From: Psychromonas sp. SP041
Lineage (GTDB): Bacteria > Pseudomonadota > Gammaproteobacteria > Enterobacterales > Psychromonadaceae
DNA length: 64,000 bases
Assembly: GCF_000470315.2 (NCBI RefSeq)
Contig: NZ_CBRF02000018.1
Span: 32,697-96,696 of the forward strand
Direction of reading: 5' to 3'
Part shown: piece by piece, positions 17,685-27,134 of the stretch
How positions within the stretch are numbered: position 1 is the stretch's first letter
How the letters are laid out: every line of letters starts with the position of its first letter
The notes under the pieces: model-generated
Database searches by the model: none
The model's input: the letters and a program-made list of their open reading frames with translations, nothing else
Told to the model about the DNA's origin: nothing
Position numbers and translations under genes: made by a program

Positions 17685-19742
17685 ATGGATACTAGTATCT
17701 TAATCACCATAGGTACTGCAGTAGTTGCTGTCATTGCCATCGTTATATTACTGGCAATGACATTCAGTGCCTTTTATAAAAAAATTAGTCAAGGGCATGC
17801 AATGATCGTGAATGATATGTCCTCAAAGCCAAAAGTACATTTTACAGGTGGGATGGTATTACCGGTTGTACACAAGATGGAAATAATGAAAATCTCATTA
17901 ATTACCCTTGAGATCGACCGCCGCGGTAGTGATGGTTTAATTTGTAAAGATAACTTGCGTGCAGATATTACAGTGGCCTTTTACTTACGTGTAAATGAAA
18001 CACGTGATGATGTATTGAAAGTAGCAAAAGCAATTGGTGTTGACCGTGCGTCTGACAAAAATGCGGTTAACGAGTTATTTAATGCTAAATTTTCTGAAGC
18101 GTTAAAAACCGCGGGTAAAGGTATGGACTTTCTTGAGCTTTTTGAAAATCGTATGGGCTTTCGTGAAAAGATTGTAACAGTCGTAGGTAACGACCTTAAT
18201 GGTTATGTATTAGAAGATGTTGCTATTGATTACTTAGAGCAAACACCAAAATCTAGTTTAGATCCAAACAACATTTTAGACTCTGAAGGTATTCGTAAAA
18301 TTACTGAAAAAACCGCAGTACAAAATATTGAAACTAACCGTTTAGAAAAAGATGAATCTCTTTCTATTACCAAAAAGAACGTAGAAACACGTGAAGCAAT
18401 GCTTGCGTTAGAACGTCAAGAAGTCGATGCTGAATCAAAACAGAAGCGTGAAATCGAAACCGTTAGAGCACGTGAAGAAGCTGAAACAAAGAAAATTCAA
18501 CAAGAAGAGCGCAGCAAATCAGAACAAGCAGAACTAGAGGCTGATGAGCAAATCGCTATACGAGACCAGGTTAAACAACGTCAAGTTGAAATTGCTGAAC
18601 AAAGCAGAGAACGCGCCGTTATTATTGAGAAAGAAAAAGTCATTCGAGCACAAGAAATGGAAATCGTTAATCGTAAACGCGAAGTTGAGTTATCTGAAAT
18701 TGATAAAGAAAAAGCGCTGGAAGAAGAACGTAAAATCATTGCTCAAACTATCAGTGAACGAATTGCAGTAGACCGTAAAGTGGCTGAAGAAGAAGAACGC
18801 ATTAAAGAAGTGCAAGAAGTTTCAGAAGCTGACCGTCTAAGACAAATTACTATCATAGAAGCGGAAGCAACAGCACAAGAACAACTACTTCGCGTTGTTA
18901 AGCAAGCTGAAGCAGATGAACAAAAAGCAGAACATAAGTCTCGTGAAATCAACTTAATGGCGCAAGCAAACCTGGAAGTTGCCTCTAAAGAAGCAGAGTC
19001 TGTTAAAAAACTCGCAGAAGGTACACAAGCAGAGCAAGCGGCGCACGGTTTAGCAGATGCAAAAGTCCTAATAGCAAAAGCAGATGCAACAGAGAAAGAA
19101 GGTCTGGCTAAAGTTCGAGTAGAAGAAGCACAAGCAAAAGCAACTGAAATGACCGGACTTGCAGAAGCTAAAGTACTGGAAGAAAAGCTCACTGCTGAAG
19201 CTCGCGGTAATGAAGAACTAGGTAAAGCAGAAGCGGTTTCTAAACGTGAAATTGGCTTAAGTGAAGCGCAAGTATTAACTGAAAAAGGGAAAGCGGAAGC
19301 TGTCTCTACTCGTGAAATTGGTATCAGTGAAGCTGACATCATTCGTGAGAAGGGTAAAGCGGAAGCCGATGGTCTGGTTGAAAAATTTGCTGCAATGAAC
19401 AATATGAGCAAAGAAAGCAGAGAATTTGAAGAGTTCCGTATGAACCTTGAAATAGAGTTCAAACAAACACTCGCTAATATTGAAGCGAATAAAGAAATTT
19501 CAAACGATCAAGCAAGTGTATTAGGTGCGGCACTTAAACATGCGAATATCGATATTGTGGGTGGGCAAGGTGAATACTTTGATAAATTATACAAAGGATT
19601 AGGCGCAGGTAATGCGATTAACGGATTCTTAGAAAAGAGCCCTGTTATCCAAAGCTTGATGGAGAAATTATTGGCTGGTACCTCAAATGAAAAAGAGATA
19701 AACCAACCGATCACAGAAACAACCAAAACGCCTGAGGTTTAA
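17685..19742 (+). CDS. yqiK: Flotillin-family protein (YqiK-like)
   Basis: 685 aa. A single N-terminal membrane helix (residues about 5-30) precedes a PHB/SPFH domain (GMVLPVVHKMEIMKISLITLE, then RADITVAFYLRV). A very long Glu/Ala/Lys/Arg-rich coiled coil spans about residues 215-590, with repeats of the form KAEAVS-REIG-SEA. The C-terminus is NAINGFLEKSPVIQSLMEKLL. Flotillins oligomerise on the inner membrane and organise domains. The protein is longer than E. coli YqiK, mainly by an extended coiled coil. It is followed by a structured linker and the giant ATPase gene, which suggests a physical or functional link. Confidence 0.9.
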   Translation: MDTSILITIGTAVVAVIAIVILLAMTFSAFYKKISQGHAMIVNDMSSKPKVHFTGGMVLPVVHKMEIMKISLITLEIDRRGSDGLICKDNLRADITVAFYLRVNETRDDVLKVAKAIGVDRASDKNAVNELFNAKFSEALKTAGKGMDFLELFENRMGFREKIVTVVGNDLNGYVLEDVAIDYLEQTPKSSLDPNNILDSEGIRKITEKTAVQNIETNRLEKDESLSITKKNVETREAMLALERQEVDAESKQKREIETVRAREEAETKKIQQEERSKSEQAELEADEQIAIRDQVKQRQVEIAEQSRERAVIIEKEKVIRAQEMEIVNRKREVELSEIDKEKALEEERKIIAQTISERIAVDRKVAEEEERIKEVQEVSEADRLRQITIIEAEATAQEQLLRVVKQAEADEQKAEHKSREINLMAQANLEVASKEAESVKKLAEGTQAEQAAHGLADAKVLIAKADATEKEGLAKVRVEEAQAKATEMTGLAEAKVLEEKLTAEARGNEELGKAEAVSKREIGLSEAQVLTEKGKAEAVSTREIGISEADIIREKGKAEADGLVEKFAAMNNMSKESREFEEFRMNLEIEFKQTLANIEANKEISNDQASVLGAALKHANIDIVGGQGEYFDKLYKGLGAGNAINGFLEKSPVIQSLMEKLLAGTSNEKEINQPITETTKTPEV

Positions 19743-19753
19743 TTAACCTCTTC

Positions 19754-19825
19754 CTACTCAGCATTTAATCGTTTAATAAGGAATGTGTCATATTCAATCA
19801 CCTGATTAAACGATTACCTGAGTAG
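19754..19825 (+). other. Long interrupted inverted repeat in the flotillin-ATPase linker
   Basis: CTACTCAG (19754-19761) pairs with CTGAGTAG (19818-19825), and AATCGTTTAAT (19767-19777) pairs with ATTAAACGATT (19805-19815), giving a 19-bp stem with a small internal loop and a 27-nt apical loop. There is no strong T run after it, so a processing or stabilising element is as likely as a terminator. Confidence 0.8.
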
Positions 19826-19846
19826 CAAGCCATTTAACCTATCTAT

Positions 19847-19867
19847 AGTCAGAGCCCTGCTCTGACT
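19847..19867 (+). terminator. 9-bp hairpin before the ATPase gene (attenuator or terminator)
   Basis: AGTCAGAGC/GCTCTGACT with a 3-nt loop. It lies about 20 bp upstream of the AGGA ribosome site of the ATPase gene. There is no long T run, so it may instead protect or attenuate the downstream message. Confidence 0.55.
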
Positions 19868-19896
19868 TATCAATTAAAGCTGTTTAGGAAGTAATT

Positions 19897-22800
19897 GTGA
19901 CTGATAAATCAACGATAGTAGAACAAGCCGTAGCACAAGGTGGCGCCTATGAAATCATTCGTAAACGTCTTGAAGAACAAGGCAACCAACTAGATAGCTT
20001 AACGCAACAGCTCAACTTAGAGAGACAAAAAGAGTTCGGCGCGACTGAAATGAAAGTGTTGGGGCGTACTCGTATTCGAACAGAACATAATTGCCAAGCA
20101 ACAGACTTAGTGATCGTCGGCGATTATGTACTATTCGGTTATAATGTTTTCCTAGGTTTAAAAAAACAAACGCTGTTAAGTGATGTTCTTTCTCTGTTTA
20201 AATTAGAACAAGTCGAACAGCAATATGAATTAAAGCACGTCGAGTTAGCTAATTCCTTTCTATCAGACCCTCGGTTTGTTACTGAATTCCAAGAAGTGTA
20301 TGCGTATTATAAAGATGCCACCCTCTCACAGTTAGTATTAAGAAATAACAAACTGTTAGCCGCCTTTAGCATTGGTGAAAAACTAACGGATATTCGCGTA
20401 TTCCGTTGGCAAGTCAGCGGTAATGATATTGAATATATCGATAATCGCGGTGAACGTGACTTAAAACTGCCTGATACTCATGATTTCAAATGGCATCGTT
20501 GTAGCCGTGAAGACGTTATCGATGGGCGTAATCCACATATCAATATATTGGACACTTTGTTCATTGACAGTTTACGTGGCGATATCACCATAAAAATTGA
20601 AGATAATACCGATGTCGGTCAAGGTATCTACAGTGAGCCAGTACAAGAAAGCAATCAATCGATTAATGATGCTGAATTTTATTACGCAGACCTTGACCCT
20701 ATTATCTTATTGAAGATAAGACCTTATCAAGAAGAGCATTTTCGATACCTGCTTTTTAATAAAAATAACCAACATATACAACGTCTTGATGCCATTGGCG
20801 ACTCGTGCCAACAACTCCCTGAAAACCACGGCATTATATTCCCTGGTGGTTATTATCTCACCACCGGAGAGTTTAAAACCTTCGAAGATAATCTAGAAGG
20901 TTTAGTGTTTAATAGCACCAAGAAATCACCTAACGGCGAAGATGTGCTATTCGTGTTCTATCAACCACATACTAATATCGTGGCGTTATATCCATACAAC
21001 TTAATCAATAAGTCATTGCAAAACCCAATATTTGGACATGGTTATGGTTTCTATGAAGATGGCCGTATGATCATCTTTTATGCAGAACAAGAAGCAAGCC
21101 GCATTCACCCTGTGCAAATTTGGCAAACAGCTTATTATTCAGATGTTTTTGCTAGCCAACAAATTCAGTCCCCTACTTTCTTCGGTAAAATAGGTAACAC
21201 TGATCTTGTACGTGGTATTTCTGAGTTATATACCATCTCAAAAAGTATTCACCAAGAAGCCAGCTCTGCTAATCATTACAATGATTTGATCAAACATTGC
21301 GCCACTATTTTTGATGCTTATTATTGGCTAGACAGCAAAGAACTTGAGCCGATCCGCAACCTGCTTTATACGGTGAAAGAAACCTCGGAAGCAGTGATAG
21401 ATGAATATGAAAAAGTAGAAAGTATTCGTAAACAATCAGACAAAGCATTAAGTGAAGCAAGTAAAAAGCAAGTCGAGATATTACGTCAAATTCAGCCTGG
21501 CAGTTGGCATACTCCGCAGGATTTTGTAGATGGATTAAATACCATCTCAGCACAACAAGGGCATTTATTAACCATTAGAGAATACCGTTATATTGATGTA
21601 ACGGCGATTGATGAATTAAACCAAAAACTGACTAAAACAAGTGAAGAATTGAATCAACAAACTGTTGAGTTCTTATCGTCTGATGATGCTTTAAAAAGTT
21701 ATTACAGTGACCTTGAACAGATTATTTCAAGCAGTGAAAAGGCCCAATCTACCGCAGAACTATCTCCTCAAATAGAGGCATTGAACGATATTTCACAAGG
21801 ATTAGATCTGATTAGTCAGATCATGGCTTCATTAAAAGTATCTGATGCCACTATGCAAACACAGATTGTTGATGCGGTTTCTACCTTATACAGTAAAATT
21901 AATCAGCAAAAAGCCCAGCTCAGCCACCAACAAAAAAGTTTTGGTAGCCACGAAGCACAAGCTCAATTTTCAGCAAGATTAAAACTATTAAACCAAACCA
22001 TTCACAATGCGCTAAGCCTTTCAACCTCACCCGATAAATGTGATGAGCAATCAGCACGATTAATGGTACAAGTTGAAGAATTAGAAAGTGAATTCAGCGA
22101 ATATGATGAATTCATTGGCGATATTGTCACAAAACGTGATGAGATATTTGAATCTTTTGAAGCCCATCGTCAAACGCTTATTGAAACAAGACAACGCAAG
22201 GCACAATCATTAGAGGATGCTGCAAAACGTATTTTATCCTCAGTGACGAAACGTATTAATCGTTTTACTGAAGCCAGTGAAATGAATACCTTTTTTGCAG
22301 CCGATAGTTTAATCAATAAAATTCGCGATATAATTAAACAGCTAAACCAGCTTGATAGCTCAGTTAAAGCGGAAGATATCGATGCAAAACTAAAAGCCAT
22401 TAAAGCACAAGCATTACGCTCTTTACGTGATAAAAGTGACTTATTTGAGGAAGGTGGCAATGTCATCAAGTTAGGTCCTCGCCACAAATTCTCAGTGAAC
22501 AAGCAAGCCTTAGATTTAAGTATATTAGCAAAAGGCGAACAGATGTATGTCCGATTAGCCGGTACAGATTATGAACAAATCTTACAACATGCTAAATTAG
22601 ATGACTTAAAACCTTACTGGAATATACATTATCCATCTGAAACGACCTCGCTATACCGCAGTGAATTCTTAGCTTATTCGATATTACAAGCCGCTATTAA
22701 TCAAACGGATGGCTTAACATGGCAATCACTTAGCGCAGTAGTAGGAAGCCAAGAATTACTCTCTAAATTAGTCAGCGAATTTGCCAGTACACGTTATAAA

Positions 22801-24801
22801 GAAGGTTATGAGAAAGGCATACATGATTTTGATGCCACATTAATATTAACCAAATTATTCCCAGCTTATGAAACCGCAGGTGTATTTGTTCACAGTCCAT
22901 TTGCGAGAGGGTTAGCCTGTATTTTTTGGGCTAATACGCAAGCCGAAAAACCTCAAACACTGTGGCATCAAGCGTGTAAGAATGCAGCTCAGATGCAACG
23001 TCTTTTTGGCCAGTTAACGGCAAAAACGACCATCATTAATGAAATTCAACAATCATTAACCGCCTTTGTAGCAAAACATCAATTCACTGTTTCAACACAA
23101 ATCATTGCACGAGCAAGTGAATACTTAAGTGAAGAGCTCGCAAAAGATCAAATTAGTTTTGATACCAGTAAATATGCTCGTCGTTTATGTGATGATTTTA
23201 CAACGTATTTAAATACACATGATGTTTGGCAAGACTACCTAAAATTATTGAACGAATTACAAGGCGCAACAGGTAAACGCTGGCAGTTAACAGAAAGTTG
23301 GTTAACAGCATTTGTTGAGTCACAAGGTAAAACAGACTTATATGAATTTATCGGCGAAGCGATTGGTATTCTTAATGCGGAAAAACGTATCGACAGAAAT
23401 GATCGTGAAGTTGATATTCAATTTACCATTACAGGGTTGCTAGGTAATCATACGCTTATTAAAGAACAAGCCTTAACGATTCAATTACCTGATTTTCTGG
23501 ATCGTAACAATCATTTCCATCAACAAGTGTTACCAAAATACTTAGATTACTTAAGTACGCGTCAACAGGTTATGGCCGAACAAAAGTCATTACTTCGCTT
23601 AGATGAATTTAAAGCAAAACCATTATCATCATTTGTGCGTAACCGTTTAATTTCTGATTCTTATTTACCATTAATTGGTGATAACCTCGCCAAACAAATG
23701 GGCACAGTAGGCAGCAGTAAACGTACCGACTTGATGGGGTTATTGTTGATGATATCCCCGCCTGGATACGGTAAAACGACGCTAATGGAATATGTAGCGG
23801 ATCGTCTTGGTTTAATATTCATGAAAATTAACTGCCCTGTTATTGGTCATTCAGTGACATCCGTTGATCCAAATGGTGCAACCGACAGCGCAGCAAAGCA
23901 AGAACTAGAAAAACTTAATCTAGCCTTAGAAATGGGCAGTAATGTCATGTTATATCTAGATGATATTCAACATACCAACTCAGAGTTCTTACAAAAATTT
24001 ATTTCGCTTTGTGATGGTACAAGAAAAATTGAAGGGGTATGGCAAGGTAAAACCAAGACCTATGACATGCGCGGTAAAAAGTTCTGTGTGGTGATGGCCG
24101 GTAATCCCTACACTGAAACCGGTGAAACATTCCAAATTCCAGATATGTTAGCCAACCGAGCAGATATTTATAACCTAGGTGATGTATTAAGTGGTAAAGA
24201 AGAGGTGTTCAACTTAAGTTATATTGAAAACGCCCTCTCTTCCAATGCAGTGTTAGCACCTTTAGCCAGTCGCTCGATGGATGATGTCTATAAATTTGTT
24301 GATATGGCAGAGGGCAAAAACATAGCGAATACTGACTTTAGTCACCAATATAGTGGCGCTGAAAGCAAAGAGATCGTGACGGTGTTACAAAAACTACAAA
24401 AAATACAGACAGTTGTTGCTGTAGTGAATAAACAATACATTCAGTCAAGTGCACAAGATCCTAAATACTGCACAGAGCCCCCATTCAAGTTACAAGGTTC
24501 ATATCGTAATATGAATAAAATGGCTGAAAAGATCTCTGCCATTATGACCGATAAAGAATTAGCCGACTTGGTTGATGATCATTACCAAGGTGAATCGCAG
24601 TTACTCACAACAGGCACTGAAGCGAATCTATTAAAATTAGCTGAATTACGAGGGTTATTAACCTCAGAAGAGAATAAACGCTGGGCATCGATAAAGGCTG
24701 ACTTTAAACGAAACTTAGCAATGGGCGGCGATGAAACAGATAGCGGACAGCAAATTGTAGGTCAACTGAATGATATCGTGAATGCCATTAATAATAAGTA
24801 A
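19897..24801 (+). CDS. Giant DUF3686 / AAA ATPase ('DNA repair ATPase' family)
   Basis: 1634 aa. The N-terminal 1,200 residues match the DUF3686 architecture: an early coiled coil, a beta-rich part (ATDLVIVGDYVLFGYNVFLG) and long helices around residues 500-860. The AAA module has Walker A SPPGYGKTT (about 1287-1295) and Walker B NVMLYLDDIQ (about 1349-1358), followed by CDGTRKIEGVW and the sensor-like FCVVMAGNPYTETGE. The family's 'DNA repair' name has no firm experimental basis that I know of. Being encoded after YqiJ and flotillin points to an ATPase working at the membrane scaffold. The GTG start has AGGA upstream. There is no sign of breakage despite the length. Confidence 0.85.
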   Translation: MTDKSTIVEQAVAQGGAYEIIRKRLEEQGNQLDSLTQQLNLERQKEFGATEMKVLGRTRIRTEHNCQATDLVIVGDYVLFGYNVFLGLKKQTLLSDVLSLFKLEQVEQQYELKHVELANSFLSDPRFVTEFQEVYAYYKDATLSQLVLRNNKLLAAFSIGEKLTDIRVFRWQVSGNDIEYIDNRGERDLKLPDTHDFKWHRCSREDVIDGRNPHINILDTLFIDSLRGDITIKIEDNTDVGQGIYSEPVQESNQSINDAEFYYADLDPIILLKIRPYQEEHFRYLLFNKNNQHIQRLDAIGDSCQQLPENHGIIFPGGYYLTTGEFKTFEDNLEGLVFNSTKKSPNGEDVLFVFYQPHTNIVALYPYNLINKSLQNPIFGHGYGFYEDGRMIIFYAEQEASRIHPVQIWQTAYYSDVFASQQIQSPTFFGKIGNTDLVRGISELYTISKSIHQEASSANHYNDLIKHCATIFDAYYWLDSKELEPIRNLLYTVKETSEAVIDEYEKVESIRKQSDKALSEASKKQVEILRQIQPGSWHTPQDFVDGLNTISAQQGHLLTIREYRYIDVTAIDELNQKLTKTSEELNQQTVEFLSSDDALKSYYSDLEQIISSSEKAQSTAELSPQIEALNDISQGLDLISQIMASLKVSDATMQTQIVDAVSTLYSKINQQKAQLSHQQKSFGSHEAQAQFSARLKLLNQTIHNALSLSTSPDKCDEQSARLMVQVEELESEFSEYDEFIGDIVTKRDEIFESFEAHRQTLIETRQRKAQSLEDAAKRILSSVTKRINRFTEASEMNTFFAADSLINKIRDIIKQLNQLDSSVKAEDIDAKLKAIKAQALRSLRDKSDLFEEGGNVIKLGPRHKFSVNKQALDLSILAKGEQMYVRLAGTDYEQILQHAKLDDLKPYWNIHYPSETTSLYRSEFLAYSILQAAINQTDGLTWQSLSAVVGSQELLSKLVSEFASTRYKEGYEKGIHDFDATLILTKLFPAYETAGVFVHSPFARGLACIFWANTQAEKPQTLWHQACKNAAQMQRLFGQLTAKTTIINEIQQSLTAFVAKHQFTVSTQIIARASEYLSEELAKDQISFDTSKYARRLCDDFTTYLNTHDVWQDYLKLLNELQGATGKRWQLTESWLTAFVESQGKTDLYEFIGEAIGILNAEKRIDRNDREVDIQFTITGLLGNHTLIKEQALTIQLPDFLDRNNHFHQQVLPKYLDYLSTRQQVMAEQKSLLRLDEFKAKPLSSFVRNRLISDSYLPLIGDNLAKQMGTVGSSKRTDLMGLLLMISPPGYGKTTLMEYVADRLGLIFMKINCPVIGHSVTSVDPNGATDSAAKQELEKLNLALEMGSNVMLYLDDIQHTNSEFLQKFISLCDGTRKIEGVWQGKTKTYDMRGKKFCVVMAGNPYTETGETFQIPDMLANRADIYNLGDVLSGKEEVFNLSYIENALSSNAVLAPLASRSMDDVYKFVDMAEGKNIANTDFSHQYSGAESKEIVTVLQKLQKIQTVVAVVNKQYIQSSAQDPKYCTEPPFKLQGSYRNMNKMAEKISAIMTDKELADLVDDHYQGESQLLTTGTEANLLKLAELRGLLTSEENKRWASIKADFKRNLAMGGDETDSGQQIVGQLNDIVNAINNK

Positions 24802-24811
24802 AAGTAATAAA

Positions 24812-24840
24812 TAAAAGCAATAAACACTTTATTGCTTTTA
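24812..24840 (+). terminator. Hairpin after the giant ATPase gene
   Basis: Perfect 13-bp stem TAAAAGCAATAAA/TTTATTGCTTTTA with a 3-nt loop, 10 bp after the stop. The right arm ends in TTTTA, fitting a weak intrinsic terminator. Confidence 0.7.
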
Positions 24841-24867
24841 ATAGCATCACTTTAATTGGTTTAATAT

Positions 24868-24911
24868 AACTCACTTATCACTTCATTGATGAGGTCGTAA
24901 GTGAGTTTTGT
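24868..24911 (+). terminator. Second hairpin before the PHA-type small gene
   Basis: 10-bp stem AACTCACTTA (24868-24877)/TAAGTGAGTT (24898-24907), with an inner CTTCAT/ATGAGG pairing, followed by TTGT. Together with the previous hairpin it partly insulates the downstream small gene from the ATPase. Confidence 0.6.
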
Positions 24912-24944
24912 AACCCGAAGAAATAATTAACTAAGGATTCACCT

Positions 24945-25223
24945 ATGGCACTCATTCATATGACGCGAGAGCACAGCTTATCGATTCCAGTCCTAAAACA
25001 AAAAATTGATAACATAGCGGCAGATTTAGCCTCTGAATATCAGCTAAAAAGTGAATGGGAAGATAACTGTCTTTTTTTTCGTCGTAAAGGGGCCAGTGGT
25101 AGCATTGAAGTTGACGCACAAAGCTTGGAGTTGAACTTAACGCTTGGAACACTGTTTAAAGTCGCCAAAAGTGAAATAGAATCAAAAATAAACAAGATGT
25201 TAGATACACATTTGAATGAATAG
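24945..25223 (+). CDS. Polyhydroxyalkanoic-acid system (PHA granule region) family protein
   Basis: 92 aa. The family pattern is visible: IDNIAADLASEYQLKSEWEDNCLFF, then RKGASGSIEVDAQSLELNLTLGTLF, ending KSEIESKINKMLDTHL. Members are small cytosolic proteins named from PHA loci, with a fold related to lipid- or granule-binding proteins. No PHA synthase lies nearby; the association here is with the flotillin/ATPase cluster. Two hairpins separate it from the ATPase gene, so it may have its own promoter or be expressed by read-through. Confidence 0.78.
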   Translation: MALIHMTREHSLSIPVLKQKIDNIAADLASEYQLKSEWEDNCLFFRRKGASGSIEVDAQSLELNLTLGTLFKVAKSEIESKINKMLDTHLNE

Positions 25224-25261
25224 CAAAATATTATTCATAGTAAACCATGATGAGTAGTAAA

Positions 25262-25672
25262 TTATTCACTCACCTTCTTATCTAAAACAGTATAAGAACG
25301 CTCAGGTAACTCAAACATTGCCCCTGTCACAGGGTCGACCACGAGCATACCAAGAAAGCTAACAATGAGTATATTGCCAAAATACCATTCATCTAAGTTG
25401 CTATCTATTATTACTGTTTTTTCAATATAACCGACTTTATTTAAGGTTAACGTGTACGTCTCGCCTTTATAAAATCCAGATGACGCATTTAACATAAGCG
25501 AAATTGGTGTTGTACCTGTATGTATCAAAGTACCGTTTCTGTTTTTGAGCGTGATATCTGCGCGACTAGGTTCACTGGCTATATCGACTAAATATTTACG
25601 TTCACTAACGATACTTGAACACCCCGATAATAACGCCACAACTAACATCATAATAGGCAGAGAAAAATGCAT
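25262..25672 (-). CDS. Putative lipoprotein with PEGA-like domain
   Basis: 136 aa. The signal sequence ends with the lipobox LLSGC (residues 14-18). The mature part looks like a PEGA-type beta domain (VDIASEPSRADITLKNRNG, then HTGTTPISLML and GYIEKTVII). A hydrophobic stretch ends in LVVDPVTGAMFELP, a motif common in small surface lipoproteins annotated as of unknown function. It converges on the PHA-type gene with a 38-bp gap. Confidence 0.72.
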   Translation of the reverse strand: MHFSLPIMMLVVALLSGCSSIVSERKYLVDIASEPSRADITLKNRNGTLIHTGTTPISLMLNASSGFYKGETYTLTLNKVGYIEKTVIIDSNLDEWYFGNILIVSFLGMLVVDPVTGAMFELPERSYTVLDKKVSE

Positions 25673-26018
25673 TGTTATTATTCCAGTATTTAAATAAAAA
25701 GAGAGTTAACGTCGAACCATAAATTTCATTGTGGGCTTTATACCCATCACCATTAAAGATCTAAAAATTAGCAAGTCGTAAGGTCAACAAATGCTAGGTA
25801 TAAAGGTAAAGGTCACAAGTCGGAATTTGATGAACCATATTAAGCCATTTATATCGCGACTTAACGTTATTATAAACAAAGTTTAAAAATCAATTGATTA
25901 TAAATACCATTTTATAATTAGTGAATGTTACACCCTTATCTCAACTCACAACTTAATGATATGATGATGCGATAAATGACACCAAATTTACTTGATAAAA
26001 ATCGCCAAGGTACACCTT
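25673..26018. other. Intergenic region, 346 bp, between divergent genes
   Basis: It holds a possible MITE relic (25739-25775) and should contain the promoter of the DUF262 operon. The sequence is very AT-rich (TATAAATACC near 25900), and I cannot name a promoter with confidence. Confidence 0.45.
25739..25775 (+). repeat. Possible relic of a MITE-like left end (copy E)
   Basis: TATACCCATCACCATTAAAG followed by TAAAAATTAGCAAG resembles the left 37 bp of copies B and D (TATACCCGTTACCATTCAA... AAAATTCAGCAAA) with several changes. Weak support. Confidence 0.35.
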
Positions 26019-27134
26019 ATGACAAACACTGATGAGATTATTGAAATTGAAAATCAAGATGAGCTGAATTTAGCGATTCGTCCTGATCATATGGAAAATG
26101 AGATCAACGTTCGTATTGCAAAAGAACAATCGAGTGTATTTGAACTACTTCGTCGTGAAAAACGAGGTGATCTTGTATTGGCACCTGATTTTCAAAGAAA
26201 TGATATTTGGGATTTAAAACATAAATCAGAACTAATTGAGTCTATTTTAATGGGGTTTCCAATCCCTTTAATTTATCTTTTTGAAAATGAAAATGGTATT
26301 AGACAAGTGGTAGATGGTAAGCAACGAATTACCGCCTTAAAAATGTTCCTCAATAATGAATTCGCGCTAACGTCACTGTCAATGTTGCCAGATTTAAAAG
26401 GCAAAACCTTTGATGATATACGCCCTCTTTCGCAAGCAAAGCTAGAAGACTACCAATTACATACTTATATCATTCAACCTCCTACGCCAGAGTTTGTGAA
26501 ATTCAATATTTTTGAACGGGTTAATCGAAGTGGGATCAGCATTAACAAACAAGAGATGCGCCATGCTTTGTACCAAGGTAAAATCACTGATTTACTGCAA
26601 GAACTAGCAGAAAGTAAAGCATTCAAGCTTTGCACTGATCATGGGGTAAAACCAGATCGAATGCGTGACCGCTATTTAGTATTACGTTTTATCGCTTTTT
26701 ATCTATTAAAGGCAGAACAAACACCTACAACCAATATTGAATTTAAATCAGATATTGACTCTTTTCTCGCAGCTACGATGACATACTTAAACGAGAAAGC
26801 GTCTGATGAATTAATTCAACATATTAAACAAACTTGTTTGCAAGGGATGCACAATACCTATCAAATAATAGGCGATCAGGCTTGTCGCTTTGACACTAAA
26901 GCATCGACTCATAAACGCCCTCTCAATATGGGATTATTCGAAATGTTAGTCTTTGCGTTTAGCCATATAGAGTTCGATACAGTGAACATAAAAGAGGCTA
27001 AAAATCTCATTAAAGAGAAGAAAGCTTATCTCGATGAGCAAGGCACTTTTGGCAGTACCATCGATACTATTGAACATGTAACAATGCGGTTTAATACTGC
27101 TCTAGAAATAACGAAAGGATTAAACAATGCTTAA
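26019..27134 (+). CDS. DUF262-domain protein (ParB/Srx-like nuclease or NTPase fold)
   Basis: 371 aa from the ATG preceded by CCAAGG; an in-frame TTG nine codons earlier is less likely. The DUF262 core is clear: FQRNDIWDLKHKSELIESIL, GFPIPLIYLFE, and the active-site motif VVDGKQRITALKMFL (DGKQR at about 99-103). Helical segments follow, with FNIFERVNRSGISINKQEMRHAL, the conserved R-x-N/x-G region. The DUF1524 HNH nuclease domain found in GmrSD and SspE is absent, so any nuclease would have to be this domain or a partner. DUF262 proteins often act in phage defence. The end overlaps the next gene by 8 bp. Confidence 0.88.
   Translation: MTNTDEIIEIENQDELNLAIRPDHMENEINVRIAKEQSSVFELLRREKRGDLVLAPDFQRNDIWDLKHKSELIESILMGFPIPLIYLFENENGIRQVVDGKQRITALKMFLNNEFALTSLSMLPDLKGKTFDDIRPLSQAKLEDYQLHTYIIQPPTPEFVKFNIFERVNRSGISINKQEMRHALYQGKITDLLQELAESKAFKLCTDHGVKPDRMRDRYLVLRFIAFYLLKAEQTPTTNIEFKSDIDSFLAATMTYLNEKASDELIQHIKQTCLQGMHNTYQIIGDQACRFDTKASTHKRPLNMGLFEMLVFAFSHIEFDTVNIKEAKNLIKEKKAYLDEQGTFGSTIDTIEHVTMRFNTALEITKGLNNA

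Noticed and set aside
18743..19462. 239-codon minus-strand frame inside the flotillin gene
   Set aside because: Antisense of a low-complexity Glu/Ala coiled coil, giving an artificial Ser/Ala-rich product with no domain.
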